Positions 1-4,941 of a DNA stretch of 5,249 nt are shown here, piece after piece (the stretch's first letter is position 1; each line of letters begins with the position of its first letter). The stretch lies in assembly GCA_011371465.1 (NCBI GenBank), contig DRQL01000248.1, forward strand, positions 1 to 5,249, written 5' to 3'. Source of the stretch: Gammaproteobacteria bacterium (lineage in GTDB: Bacteria; Pseudomonadota; Gammaproteobacteria; DSM-19610). The position numbers and the translations under genes are program-made. The notes below the pieces were generated by a model, which did no database searches, had not been told where the DNA came from, and saw only the letters and a list, made by a program, of their open reading frames with translations.

Positions 1-16
1 AACCCGGTTTTTACCA
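1..16. terminator. Possible half of a terminator cut by the window edge
   Basis: The first bases read AACCCGGTTTTTACC, a GC-rich arm followed by five T on the plus strand. This resembles the right half of an intrinsic terminator whose left arm lies outside the window. On the minus strand the same bases follow the YeeE-type stop codon at 26-28 by about 10 bases and could be the left arm of a bidirectional terminator. The partner arm cannot be seen, so this is only a suggestion. Confidence 0.25.
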
Positions 17-25
17 GCGGGGCCA

Positions 26-538
26 CTATATCCATTGTTTTCTCACAAACCAGGCGGTACCAAAACCTCCAATGAAAATACACAGCAGGAACGCCCAGGA
101 GCCAACCGACAATTCAGCACCGCCGACCAGTCCCTGACCACTGGTACAGCCACGGGCGAGACGGGCCGCAAAGCCGGTAATCACACCACCGATCAGCGCC
201 AGAAACAGACGCGAGGACGCCGAGATGCGCGGGCCGCGCTGCACCACCAGGCGAAAATCACCACAGGACAGGGCGCCAACCAGTGCGCCACCCAGCAGCC
301 CTGCCATCAGGTAGCTCAGGTAGTTATCCAGCGGATGGGCGCCGTGGGCGAAGTAGTGCCCGAAATAGGCGCTCTTCTCGGTAAGTTCAGGATATATCCA
401 GTGCTGAACGGTGGCCACAAGACGTGTCATGGTGCCACTGACACCGATGCCGCGCCCGGCGGTCACAAACGTCATCAACATGGTGGTTCCGATAATGACT
501 CCGGCCACTACCGGCGGGAAACGGCAACGCAGGTTCAC
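26..538 (-). CDS. YeeE/YedE family (TsuA-like) sulfur-compound membrane transporter, half-size
   Basis: A 170-residue integral membrane protein of the YeeE/YedE (DUF395, sulfur transport) family. Characterised relatives import thiosulfate (TsuA) or are linked to sulfur-compound uptake (PmpA/PmpB). Hydrophobic segments are at about residues 9-27, 73-91, 111-128 and 145-165. The family hallmark is RGCTSGQ with Cys131 at the end of the third segment, followed by the Gly-rich GGAELSVGSW stretch; Cys92 ends the second segment. In TsuA, conserved cysteines in such motifs line the substrate path. Full-length family members are roughly twice this size, so this is a half-size form that probably pairs with a second copy or subunit, which could lie left of the window. 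The start is GTG at 538, chosen because AAGGAGGTGAT lies just upstream with 6 bases between AGGAGG and the start. It is divergent from the CBS/permease unit. The family is confident; the exact substrate is inferred. Confidence 0.88.
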   Translation of the reverse strand: MNLRCRFPPVVAGVIIGTTMLMTFVTAGRGIGVSGTMTRLVATVQHWIYPELTEKSAYFGHYFAHGAHPLDNYLSYLMAGLLGGALVGALSCGDFRLVVQRGPRISASSRLFLALIGGVITGFAARLARGCTSGQGLVGGAELSVGSWAFLLCIFIGGFGTAWFVRKQWI

Positions 539-540
539 CC

Positions 541-551
541 ATCACCTCCTT
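541..551 (-). promoter_or_regulatory. Near-perfect Shine-Dalgarno site for the YeeE-type gene
   Basis: On the minus strand this reads AAGGAGGTGAT, an 11-base match to the complement of the usual 16S rRNA 3' tail. It ends 2 bases before the GTG start at 538 (6 bases between AGGAGG and GTG). It fixes the start codon and predicts efficient initiation despite the GTG. Confidence 0.85.
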
Positions 552-585
552 CAGCACTGTCCGGCAGAAACGGGAAATGCAGCCG

Positions 586-607
586 GTCAGTCACTGACTA
601 TAGTCAG
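586..607. promoter_or_regulatory. Overlapping palindromes (three GTCAG half-sites), candidate operator
   Basis: Positions 594-607 are CTGACTATAGTCAG, a perfect 14-bp palindrome. Positions 586-598 form a second perfect inverted repeat, GTCAGT-C-ACTGAC, which shares the central CTGAC half-site. The result is three half-sites (586-590, 594-598, 603-607) in alternating orientation. On the minus strand the centre of the 14-bp palindrome supplies TATAGT, a good -10 hexamer for the YeeE-type gene, so a protein bound here would occlude the promoter. I do not recognise the binding protein. The symmetry is seen directly; repression is inferred from position. Confidence 0.55.
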
Positions 608-625
608 GCATGGAGCCTTTTTCCA
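597..625 (-). promoter_or_regulatory. Predicted sigma70-like promoter of the YeeE-type gene
   Basis: On the minus strand TGGAAA (625-620, 4 of 6 to TTGACA) is followed after exactly 17 bases by TATAGT (602-597, 5 of 6 to TATAAT). Transcription would start near 590, leaving a leader of about 50 bases before the GTG at 538. The -10 is embedded in the 594-607 palindrome. It is the best-spaced promoter-like pair found upstream of this gene. Confidence 0.55.
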
Positions 626-652
626 GAAAGGGGAACACTGTTTCAACCGCCA

Positions 653-666
653 TTGACCCACGTCAA
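653..666. promoter_or_regulatory. FNR/FixK/DNR-like box, perfect dyad
   Basis: TTGAC-CCAC-GTCAA is a perfect 5+4+5 inverted repeat that fits the TTGAY-N4-RTCAA pattern bound by the FNR/FixK/DNR branch of the Crp/Fnr family, regulators that respond to oxygen or nitric oxide. Its centre (659.5) lies about 69 bases upstream of the start point predicted for the YeeE-type gene, close to a class I activator position. Site identity is inferred from pattern alone. Confidence 0.45.
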
Positions 667-735
667 CCAGACGCCTGGCCCACGCAGGTCCGACCGGTGC
701 CATTCCGTTCCGCCCTGACGCAGATCACGACCGGA

Positions 736-749
736 TTGACCGGCGTCAT
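736..749. promoter_or_regulatory. Second FNR-like box, one mismatch
   Basis: TTGAC-CGGC-GTCAT repeats the 653-666 motif with a single departure in the last base. Its centre is at 742.5, 83 bases from the first box and on the CBS-gene side of the region. If it acts on the plus strand at a class II position (-41.5), transcription would start near 784, and TAGCCT (772-777) is a poor but correctly placed -10. Weaker than the first box. Confidence 0.3.
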
Positions 750-791
750 TGTTGCGACCGCCTGCTTGCCCTAGCCTTCACCCTGAGCCGT

Positions 792-823
792 TTGCAGCAG
801 CCGGAAATCCCTCATACTACAAT
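792..823 (+). promoter_or_regulatory. Weak candidate promoter for the CBS/permease unit
   Basis: TTGCAG (792-797, 4 of 6 to TTGACA) lies 17 bases before TACTAC (815-820). The better hexamer TACAAT (818-823, 5 of 6 to TATAAT) is 20 bases away, longer than normal. A start near 830 would leave about 70 bases of leader. Besides this and the sites listed above, I see nothing further in the 539-901 intergenic region. Confidence 0.3.
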
Positions 824-901
824 CGTGGTACTGCCGGCGTGAACTGGTTCAGTCGCGCCGGTCAACAATCTCGACAAGCGCAGACCCGGGGTACAACCGC
901 C

Positions 902-1360
902 ATGAAACTGAAAAACATGATTGTAGGCACCGCCGTGGCAAGGGCGGAGATGACTGTCGGTGAAGTATTCACAGAGTGTATCCGCTGCCGGGTGCCGCGT
1001 TTACCGTTTGTCGACAGCAATGGAAAAATCACCGGCTGCATTTCCATCCGCAAGACCCTGCAACAGGTCTGTATCCCGGACTATGTGATTGCCTACGCCG
1101 ATCTGCTGGGCGATCACCTGGGCTGTCTGAGCGGCCCCGAAAATCACGCACGCCGGGTGCTGGCCATGCCGGCGGACCGCTTTGTCCTGGAAGAAATCGC
1201 CGTGGTCGATTCCGAGGCCGACGTGGTCAAGCTGATCGCGGTCATGGAAAAACACGACACCAACCACGTATTCGTGATCGATGACGGAACCTACAAAGGC
1301 ATGGTCACGATCGATGGCATCGCCAAACGGATGCTGGAAATCGGTCTGGACCGTGGATAA
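902..1360 (+). CDS. Stand-alone CBS-domain-pair protein
   Basis: A 152-residue soluble protein made of two CBS motifs (a Bateman pair): about residues 15-57 (TVGEVFTECIRCRVPRLPFV, then NGKITGCISI) and about 90-147 (VDSEADVVKLIAVMEKH, then HVFVIDDGTYKGMVTIDGIAKRML). CBS pairs usually bind adenine nucleotides (AMP, ATP, S-adenosylmethionine) and gate an attached or partner protein, often a transporter or channel. There is no signal peptide, membrane segment or catalytic domain, so the role is regulatory. ATG 902 is chosen because the CBS fold starts soon after it; the frame stays open upstream to a TTG at 749 but encodes low-complexity residues unlike the family. The ribosome binding site is weak (GGGG, 10 bases upstream). 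It overlaps the permease by 8 bases, so it probably senses cell energy or ligand state for that permease; this is inference. Confidence 0.85.
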   Translation: MKLKNMIVGTAVARAEMTVGEVFTECIRCRVPRLPFVDSNGKITGCISIRKTLQQVCIPDYVIAYADLLGDHLGCLSGPENHARRVLAMPADRFVLEEIAVVDSEADVVKLIAVMEKHDTNHVFVIDDGTYKGMVTIDGIAKRMLEIGLDRG

Positions 1361-2678
1361 CGGCACGATCCAGTTCACCGCCAATATGGGCATATCAGCC
1401 ATTGTGCTGATCGGCGCCTATATCCTGGTATTCACCGAAGCCTGCCACCGCACCAATGCCGCGGTCATCGGGGCGGTAGTCATGGTAGGCATCGGAACCT
1501 GGCACGGCTTCTATACACAGGAACAGGCGGTGCAGGCCATCGACGCCAACACCATGTTCCTGCTGACCGGCATGATGATCCTGGTTGCCATCATCAAGCC
1601 CACCGGCGGGTTCGAATACGTGGCCATTCGCGTCGCCAAGACCGCGGCGCGCAGTCCGCGCAGGCTGCTGGTCAACCTCACCCTCGCCGTCAGCCTGACC
1701 AGTATGCTGCTGGACAATGTCACCACGGTCATCATTTTTGCCCCGCTCACCGTGCTCATCTGCCGCCTGCTGAAACTCACCCCCCTGCCCTACCTGATGG
1801 CCGAGGCCATCACCTCCAACATCGGGGGCATCGCCACACTGGTGGGCGACCCGCCCAACATCATGATCGGCAGCGCGGCCGGCATCGACTTCAACCGCTT
1901 CCTGGTCCATATGCTGCCCATCGTGACCGTGATATGGGTCGGTACTGCCCTGCTCCTGCTATGGCAGTTCCGCAAGCAGCTGGTGCCTCCCCCGGGATTC
2001 ACCGGCCGGATCGACCTGGATGAAAACAAGGCGATCAACGACCCGAAAACCCTGAAGCGGTCGCTGCTGGCGCTGGGCACCGTTATCGCACTGTTCCTGG
2101 TGCATCACTACCTGCACTTCTACCCGGCCTATGTCACCTTTATCGGGGTGGCGCTGGCATTCACGCTGATCCGTCCGGACCCCAATGTTTTCCTGGCGGA
2201 GCTGGAATGGCCGGTACTGCTGTTTTTTGCGGCCCTGTTCATCATTGTCGGCGGCGTGCAGAACTCCGGTCTGCTGGAGTACATTGGCCAGGGGCTGGCG
2301 GGCTTTGCCGGCGACCCCCACAAACTGCTGATTACCTGCCTGATCCTTATGTGGGCTGCCGGCCTACTCAGTGCGGTACTGGACAACATTCCCTTTACCA
2401 TCACCATGATCCCGATCGTGCTGGACCTCGAACACAGCGGCGTAAACGTAACCCCGCTGTGGTGGGCGCTGGCGCTGGGGGTCGGCCTTGGGGGCAATGG
2501 CTCGCATATCGGTGCAACCGCCAATGTCATCTGCGTGGCCGAATCGGAAAAATGTGACATCGACGGTGCGCGTATTTCGCCGGCCATCTGGCTGCGCAAG
2601 GGCCTGCCGGTCATGCTGGCCGGCCTGACCATGGCCAGTGTGCTGTTTACGGTATTTTTCGGTTTTTTCAGCCGCTGA
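1353..2678 (+). CDS. ArsB/NhaD-superfamily (SLC13/P-protein-like) permease
   Basis: A 441-residue polytopic inner-membrane transporter of the ion transporter superfamily that includes NhaD Na+/H+ antiporters, ArsB and SLC13 permeases. Two inverted halves each carry a discontinuous-helix signature: LLDNVTTV (119-126) with NIGGIATLVGDPPNI (156-170), and VLDNIPFT (342-349) with GGNGSHIGATANV (380-392). A polar cytoplasmic linker (about 205-235, FRKQLV to KTLKR) separates the halves. Length matches the usual 425-440. GTG 1353 is chosen because it overlaps the CBS stop codon (GTGGATAA), allowing translational coupling; ATG 1386 would give 430 residues and is also plausible, and neither has a strong ribosome binding site. 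Some anion permeases carry fused regulatory TrkA-C domains; here none is fused and the CBS protein may serve instead. The substrate (sodium, sulfur oxyanion, arsenite or carboxylate) cannot be told from sequence, and no ars genes are adjacent. Confidence 0.9.
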   Translation: MDNGTIQFTANMGISAIVLIGAYILVFTEACHRTNAAVIGAVVMVGIGTWHGFYTQEQAVQAIDANTMFLLTGMMILVAIIKPTGGFEYVAIRVAKTAARSPRRLLVNLTLAVSLTSMLLDNVTTVIIFAPLTVLICRLLKLTPLPYLMAEAITSNIGGIATLVGDPPNIMIGSAAGIDFNRFLVHMLPIVTVIWVGTALLLLWQFRKQLVPPPGFTGRIDLDENKAINDPKTLKRSLLALGTVIALFLVHHYLHFYPAYVTFIGVALAFTLIRPDPNVFLAELEWPVLLFFAALFIIVGGVQNSGLLEYIGQGLAGFAGDPHKLLITCLILMWAAGLLSAVLDNIPFTITMIPIVLDLEHSGVNVTPLWWALALGVGLGGNGSHIGATANVICVAESEKCDIDGARISPAIWLRKGLPVMLAGLTMASVLFTVFFGFFSR

Positions 2679-2700
2679 CCGGGCTATTTTCCCGGTTTTC
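2678..2700. terminator. Hairpin between convergent genes, likely shared terminator
   Basis: ACCGGG (2678-2683), a 7-base loop CTATTTT, then CCCGGT (2691-2696) form a 6-bp GC-rich stem ending in TTTTC. It starts at the last base of the permease stop codon and spans the minus-strand cytochrome b stop codon (2684-2686). The T-run is short. It favours termination on the plus strand; on the minus strand no T-run follows the stem. Confidence 0.5.
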
Positions 2701-3340
2701 CGATCTGGTCCAGCGAAACGGTGTGAACGCTACCGGTGCCTGGAACATCGACGTCTTCGACCATGAAAATGCGGTGGCCGTTAATCACCGCCGAAACATC
2801 CGCCGCACCCCCTTTCGCATCGTGCAGCAGCACGGTGAGGATGTGTACACCACTGAAAACCAGGATGACCGGTGACCAGAAATCGTGTACCGACGGCAGG
2901 TAAAATCCAGCCAGCAGCGGCCAGCTTTCCATGAACAACCCGGTCAGCGTCTGCACAACGAGTATGAACAGCATAAAAAGATACACCGGCGCCCACAGCG
3001 GATTGTGCGCATACCATTTCGGCAGCGGCGACCTGCCCAGGGTTGCGTAGCAACGCAGCGTCATGCCCAACTTGTGCCAATCATCCCGCCGCGGCAGCAG
3101 CGCGCTCCAGTGCGCGGGTCCGGTACCGGTAAACAGCAGCCATATTCGCAACAGCAGGCCGAGTGTCAACCCGATGCCGGCCAGCTCATGCCAGTCACTG
3201 GCGGACACCGCAACCGAAGGCGACCACTTCACCAGCCAGCCGGTCGCCAGCAGTGCAAGCACGGACAGGCTGATCAACGCATGCGCCAGGCGCATCCAGC
3301 CACTCCACACGAGGGTGCGCTGAATACGCCTGACGCTCAC
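2684..3340 (-). CDS. Cytochrome b561-type diheme membrane protein
   Basis: A 218-residue member of the prokaryotic cytochrome b561 / Ni-Fe hydrogenase b-type cytochrome family (PF01292-like). Four transmembrane helices lie at about 18-36, 53-70, 116-137 and 154-173. Candidate ligands for two b hemes are His20 (WMRLAHA), His51 (DWHELAG), His152 (VHDFW) and His166 (GVHIL), a spacing typical of the family. The HNPLWAPVYLFML stretch and Arg65 after helix 2 also fit. Such proteins pass electrons between the quinone pool and a periplasmic partner. The GTG 3340 start keeps the family-like TLVWSGWMRLAHA entry; the ribosome binding site is modest (AGGG close to the start). It starts 14 bases after the stop of the DUF3365 heme-protein gene, so the two are probably co-transcribed and may be redox partners. 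The C-terminal 40 residues are a polar tail of unknown role. Confidence 0.87.
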   Translation of the reverse strand: MSVRRIQRTLVWSGWMRLAHALISLSVLALLATGWLVKWSPSVAVSASDWHELAGIGLTLGLLLRIWLLFTGTGPAHWSALLPRRDDWHKLGMTLRCYATLGRSPLPKWYAHNPLWAPVYLFMLFILVVQTLTGLFMESWPLLAGFYLPSVHDFWSPVILVFSGVHILTVLLHDAKGGAADVSAVINGHRIFMVEDVDVPGTGSVHTVSLDQIGKPGK

Positions 3341-3354
3341 CGCCCTGCCCGGCC

Positions 3355-3966
3355 TCAGGAACCGTTCGCGAGCGGCTGCTTGATGCTGACCGCGCCGCGC
3401 AGGTCACCGGGCCGGTAACCGACCGCCCTGTCGTGCGGGTACAGGCGCTGCAACTCGGCGCGCACGGGTTCTGCCATCTGTTCCCTGCTACCGTGACAAA
3501 CCATGCACTGCGGTGCCGCGCCGATTGCCTTCATGAAGCGCAGCGACCTGCCGGCCGGCTCCTCGACGACCTCGTAGTAGCTCATGGTATCGAACTTTTC
3601 ACCCTGCGCTGCCCGCGCCTGGAAATCCTGCAGCACGCGCTGCTCCCAGGCGTCCGGCAACCCCAGCATCGGGTTGCGTACACGCGTTCCCACCCGGGTG
3701 ACTTTCCAGCCCTTTTCCAGCGAGATTTTGCTGGCGACACGCGGTGCCGTTTCACGGCATACCTTCAGCGCCGCCACCGGCCCGCCTGCCTGCATTTCGC
3801 GCTTCATGGTAGCGCCGAGCTGCTTCAGGAAACCAGCCGTCACCGTTCTGGCATCAGCGACACGCGCCTGGATGTCAGCCTCGTTATTGCCGGCCCGGGC
3901 AGGCGGAACAACACCGGAAACCGTCAATCCCGCAACCACCAGTACTGTTGCAAGTTTTGTTTTCAT
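3355..3966 (-). CDS. Periplasmic c-type heme protein, DUF3365/Tll0287-like
   Basis: A 203-residue exported protein. Residues 1-25 form a Sec signal peptide (KTK, hydrophobic core, PPARA then cleavage before GNNE). The mature part matches the DUF3365/Tll0287-like domain: helical N-terminus, ALKVCRETAP with Cys70, the GTRVRNP motif (93-99), a YYEVVEE strand, one heme c site CMVCH (154-158), and the RPGDLRGAVSIKQPL end. In the cyanobacterial Tll0287 structure the heme is held by an unusual His/Cys ligand pair in a PAS-like fold with low potential; Cys70 lies where that cysteine is expected and His158 is the proximal ligand. Start ATG 3966 has AGGAG 7 bases upstream; TTG 3984 and ATG 3972 in frame lack proper spacing. 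It lies 81 bases after the hydrolase gene and 14 before the cytochrome b gene. Role is probably electron transfer or redox/gas sensing; no reaction is established. Confidence 0.85.
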   Translation of the reverse strand: MKTKLATVLVVAGLTVSGVVPPARAGNNEADIQARVADARTVTAGFLKQLGATMKREMQAGGPVAALKVCRETAPRVASKISLEKGWKVTRVGTRVRNPMLGLPDAWEQRVLQDFQARAAQGEKFDTMSYYEVVEEPAGRSLRFMKAIGAAPQCMVCHGSREQMAEPVRAELQRLYPHDRAVGYRPGDLRGAVSIKQPLANGS

Positions 3967-3973
3967 TTCCATA

Positions 3974-3978
3974 CTCCT
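3974..3978 (-). promoter_or_regulatory. Ribosome binding site fixing the heme-protein start
   Basis: AGGAG on the minus strand lies 7 bases before ATG 3966, but only 1 base before the in-frame ATG at 3972 and inside the extension from TTG 3984. It therefore decides for 3966. Confidence 0.75.
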
Positions 3979-4047
3979 GTTCAACCGCGTAATTCAGCCC
4001 CGGATGCCGGCATTCCCGGCCACCCGTCTATTGCCGGTACGCAATGC

Positions 4048-4899
4048 TCACGAATCCGGCAGCGATGTATTCAGCGCATCGGCGTGCCAGGCCAGGTGTT
4101 CACCGATAAAACTGGCGATAAAATGATAGCTGTGGTCGTAACCTTCCTGCAGGCGCAGGGTGAGCGGTATGCCGGCCGCCTCGCAGGCCGCCTGCAGGTT
4201 CTGCGGAAACAGGTGCTCGGCAAGAAACTCGTCGGCCGTGCCCTGGTCGACCAGGATGGAGGACACCCTGGCGCCGGACTGCACCAGGCAGGTGGCGTCC
4301 CAGGCTTCCCAGTCCTGGCGATTATCCCCCAGGTAGGCGCTGAAACAACCCTCGCCCCAGCTGCTCTGCACTGGATTACAGACCGGCGCGAACGCCGATA
4401 CACTGCGATAGGCGCCCGGGTTCTTCAACGCGCAGATCAGCGCTCCGTGTCCGCCCATGGAATGCCCGGAGACGGATTTCAGACCCGGCACCACCGGGAA
4501 GTTCGCCTCGATCAGCGCCGGCAGTTCCTGCAACACGTAATCATACATGTGGTAGTGCTTCGACCAGGGCTGCCGTGTCGCGTTCACATAGAACCCGGCG
4601 CCCTGCCCCAGGTCGTACCGGTCCGCGGCGTCAGGCACATCATCACCACGCGGACTGGTATCGGGGATGACCAGCGCGATACCCAGCTCGGCGGCATAGC
4701 GCTGGGCGCCGGCCTTGGTACGGAAGTTATCATCCGTACAGGTGAGACCGGACAGCCAGTACAGCACCGGCACCTTGCGCTCCTCCGCCTGCGGCGGCAG
4801 GTAGACCGAGAAGGTCATGCGACATTGACAGGCATCCGAATCGTGCCGGTAACGGTTCAGCCAGCCGCCGGATTCCCTGATACTTTCCATTTTTTCCAC
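4048..4899 (-). CDS. fghA: S-formylglutathione hydrolase
   Basis: A 283-residue cytosolic alpha/beta hydrolase of the esterase D family. It hydrolyses S-formylglutathione to formate and glutathione, the second step of glutathione-dependent formaldehyde oxidation. The catalytic triad is Ser147 in GHSMGGHGA, Asp223 in DQGTADEF and His256 in YDHSYHF, matching the family in order and spacing. Cys54 in SGLTCTDDNF is the conserved cysteine near the active site, and the GGWLNRYRHDS opening is typical. Length equals the usual 275-285. GTG 4899 has GGGAG 7 bases upstream; ATG 4890 is an alternative that shortens the protein by three residues, and the TTG at 4926 is unlikely. The upstream minus-strand neighbour, 42 bases away, is the dehydrogenase of the same pathway, so the two are very likely one operon. 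No inactivating change is visible. Confidence 0.96.
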   Translation of the reverse strand: MEKMESIRESGGWLNRYRHDSDACQCRMTFSVYLPPQAEERKVPVLYWLSGLTCTDDNFRTKAGAQRYAAELGIALVIPDTSPRGDDVPDAADRYDLGQGAGFYVNATRQPWSKHYHMYDYVLQELPALIEANFPVVPGLKSVSGHSMGGHGALICALKNPGAYRSVSAFAPVCNPVQSSWGEGCFSAYLGDNRQDWEAWDATCLVQSGARVSSILVDQGTADEFLAEHLFPQNLQAACEAAGIPLTLRLQEGYDHSYHFIASFIGEHLAWHADALNTSLPDS

Positions 4900-4906
4900 G
4901 TATGAA

Positions 4907-4911
4907 CTCCC
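4907..4911 (-). promoter_or_regulatory. Ribosome binding site deciding the fghA start
   Basis: GGGAG on the minus strand lies 7 bases before GTG 4899 and 16 bases before ATG 4890, favouring the GTG start. Confidence 0.6.
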
Positions 4912-4941
4912 GGAAATTCTGTTCAATGAATCAGCGGTTCC

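Noticed and set aside
35..718. A 227-codon open frame on the plus strand
   Set aside because: It lies opposite the YeeE-type gene and its own control region; the product is low-complexity and hydrophilic with no family resemblance.
749..901. N-terminal extension of the CBS protein from TTG 749
   Set aside because: The extra 51 residues do not resemble CBS proteins, the start is TTG without a good ribosome binding site, and the stretch overlaps promoter-like sequence.
960..972. GTGAA-GTA-TTCAC inverted repeat resembling an operator
   Set aside because: It lies inside the coding region of the CBS gene, downstream of any likely promoter, and short dyads like this arise by chance.
3998..4020. 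Inverted repeat around ATGCCGGCAT between fghA and the heme-protein gene, as a terminator
   Set aside because: On the minus strand it can form a 5-bp GCCGG/CCGGC stem, but no T-run follows, so intrinsic termination is not supported; the symmetry may reflect GC-rich composition.
3433..4905. A 490-codon open frame on the plus strand
   Set aside because: It is antisense to fghA and the heme-protein gene, both with clear family motifs; its translation is rich in Arg, His, Gln and Gly without domain features, typical of a GC-rich shadow frame.
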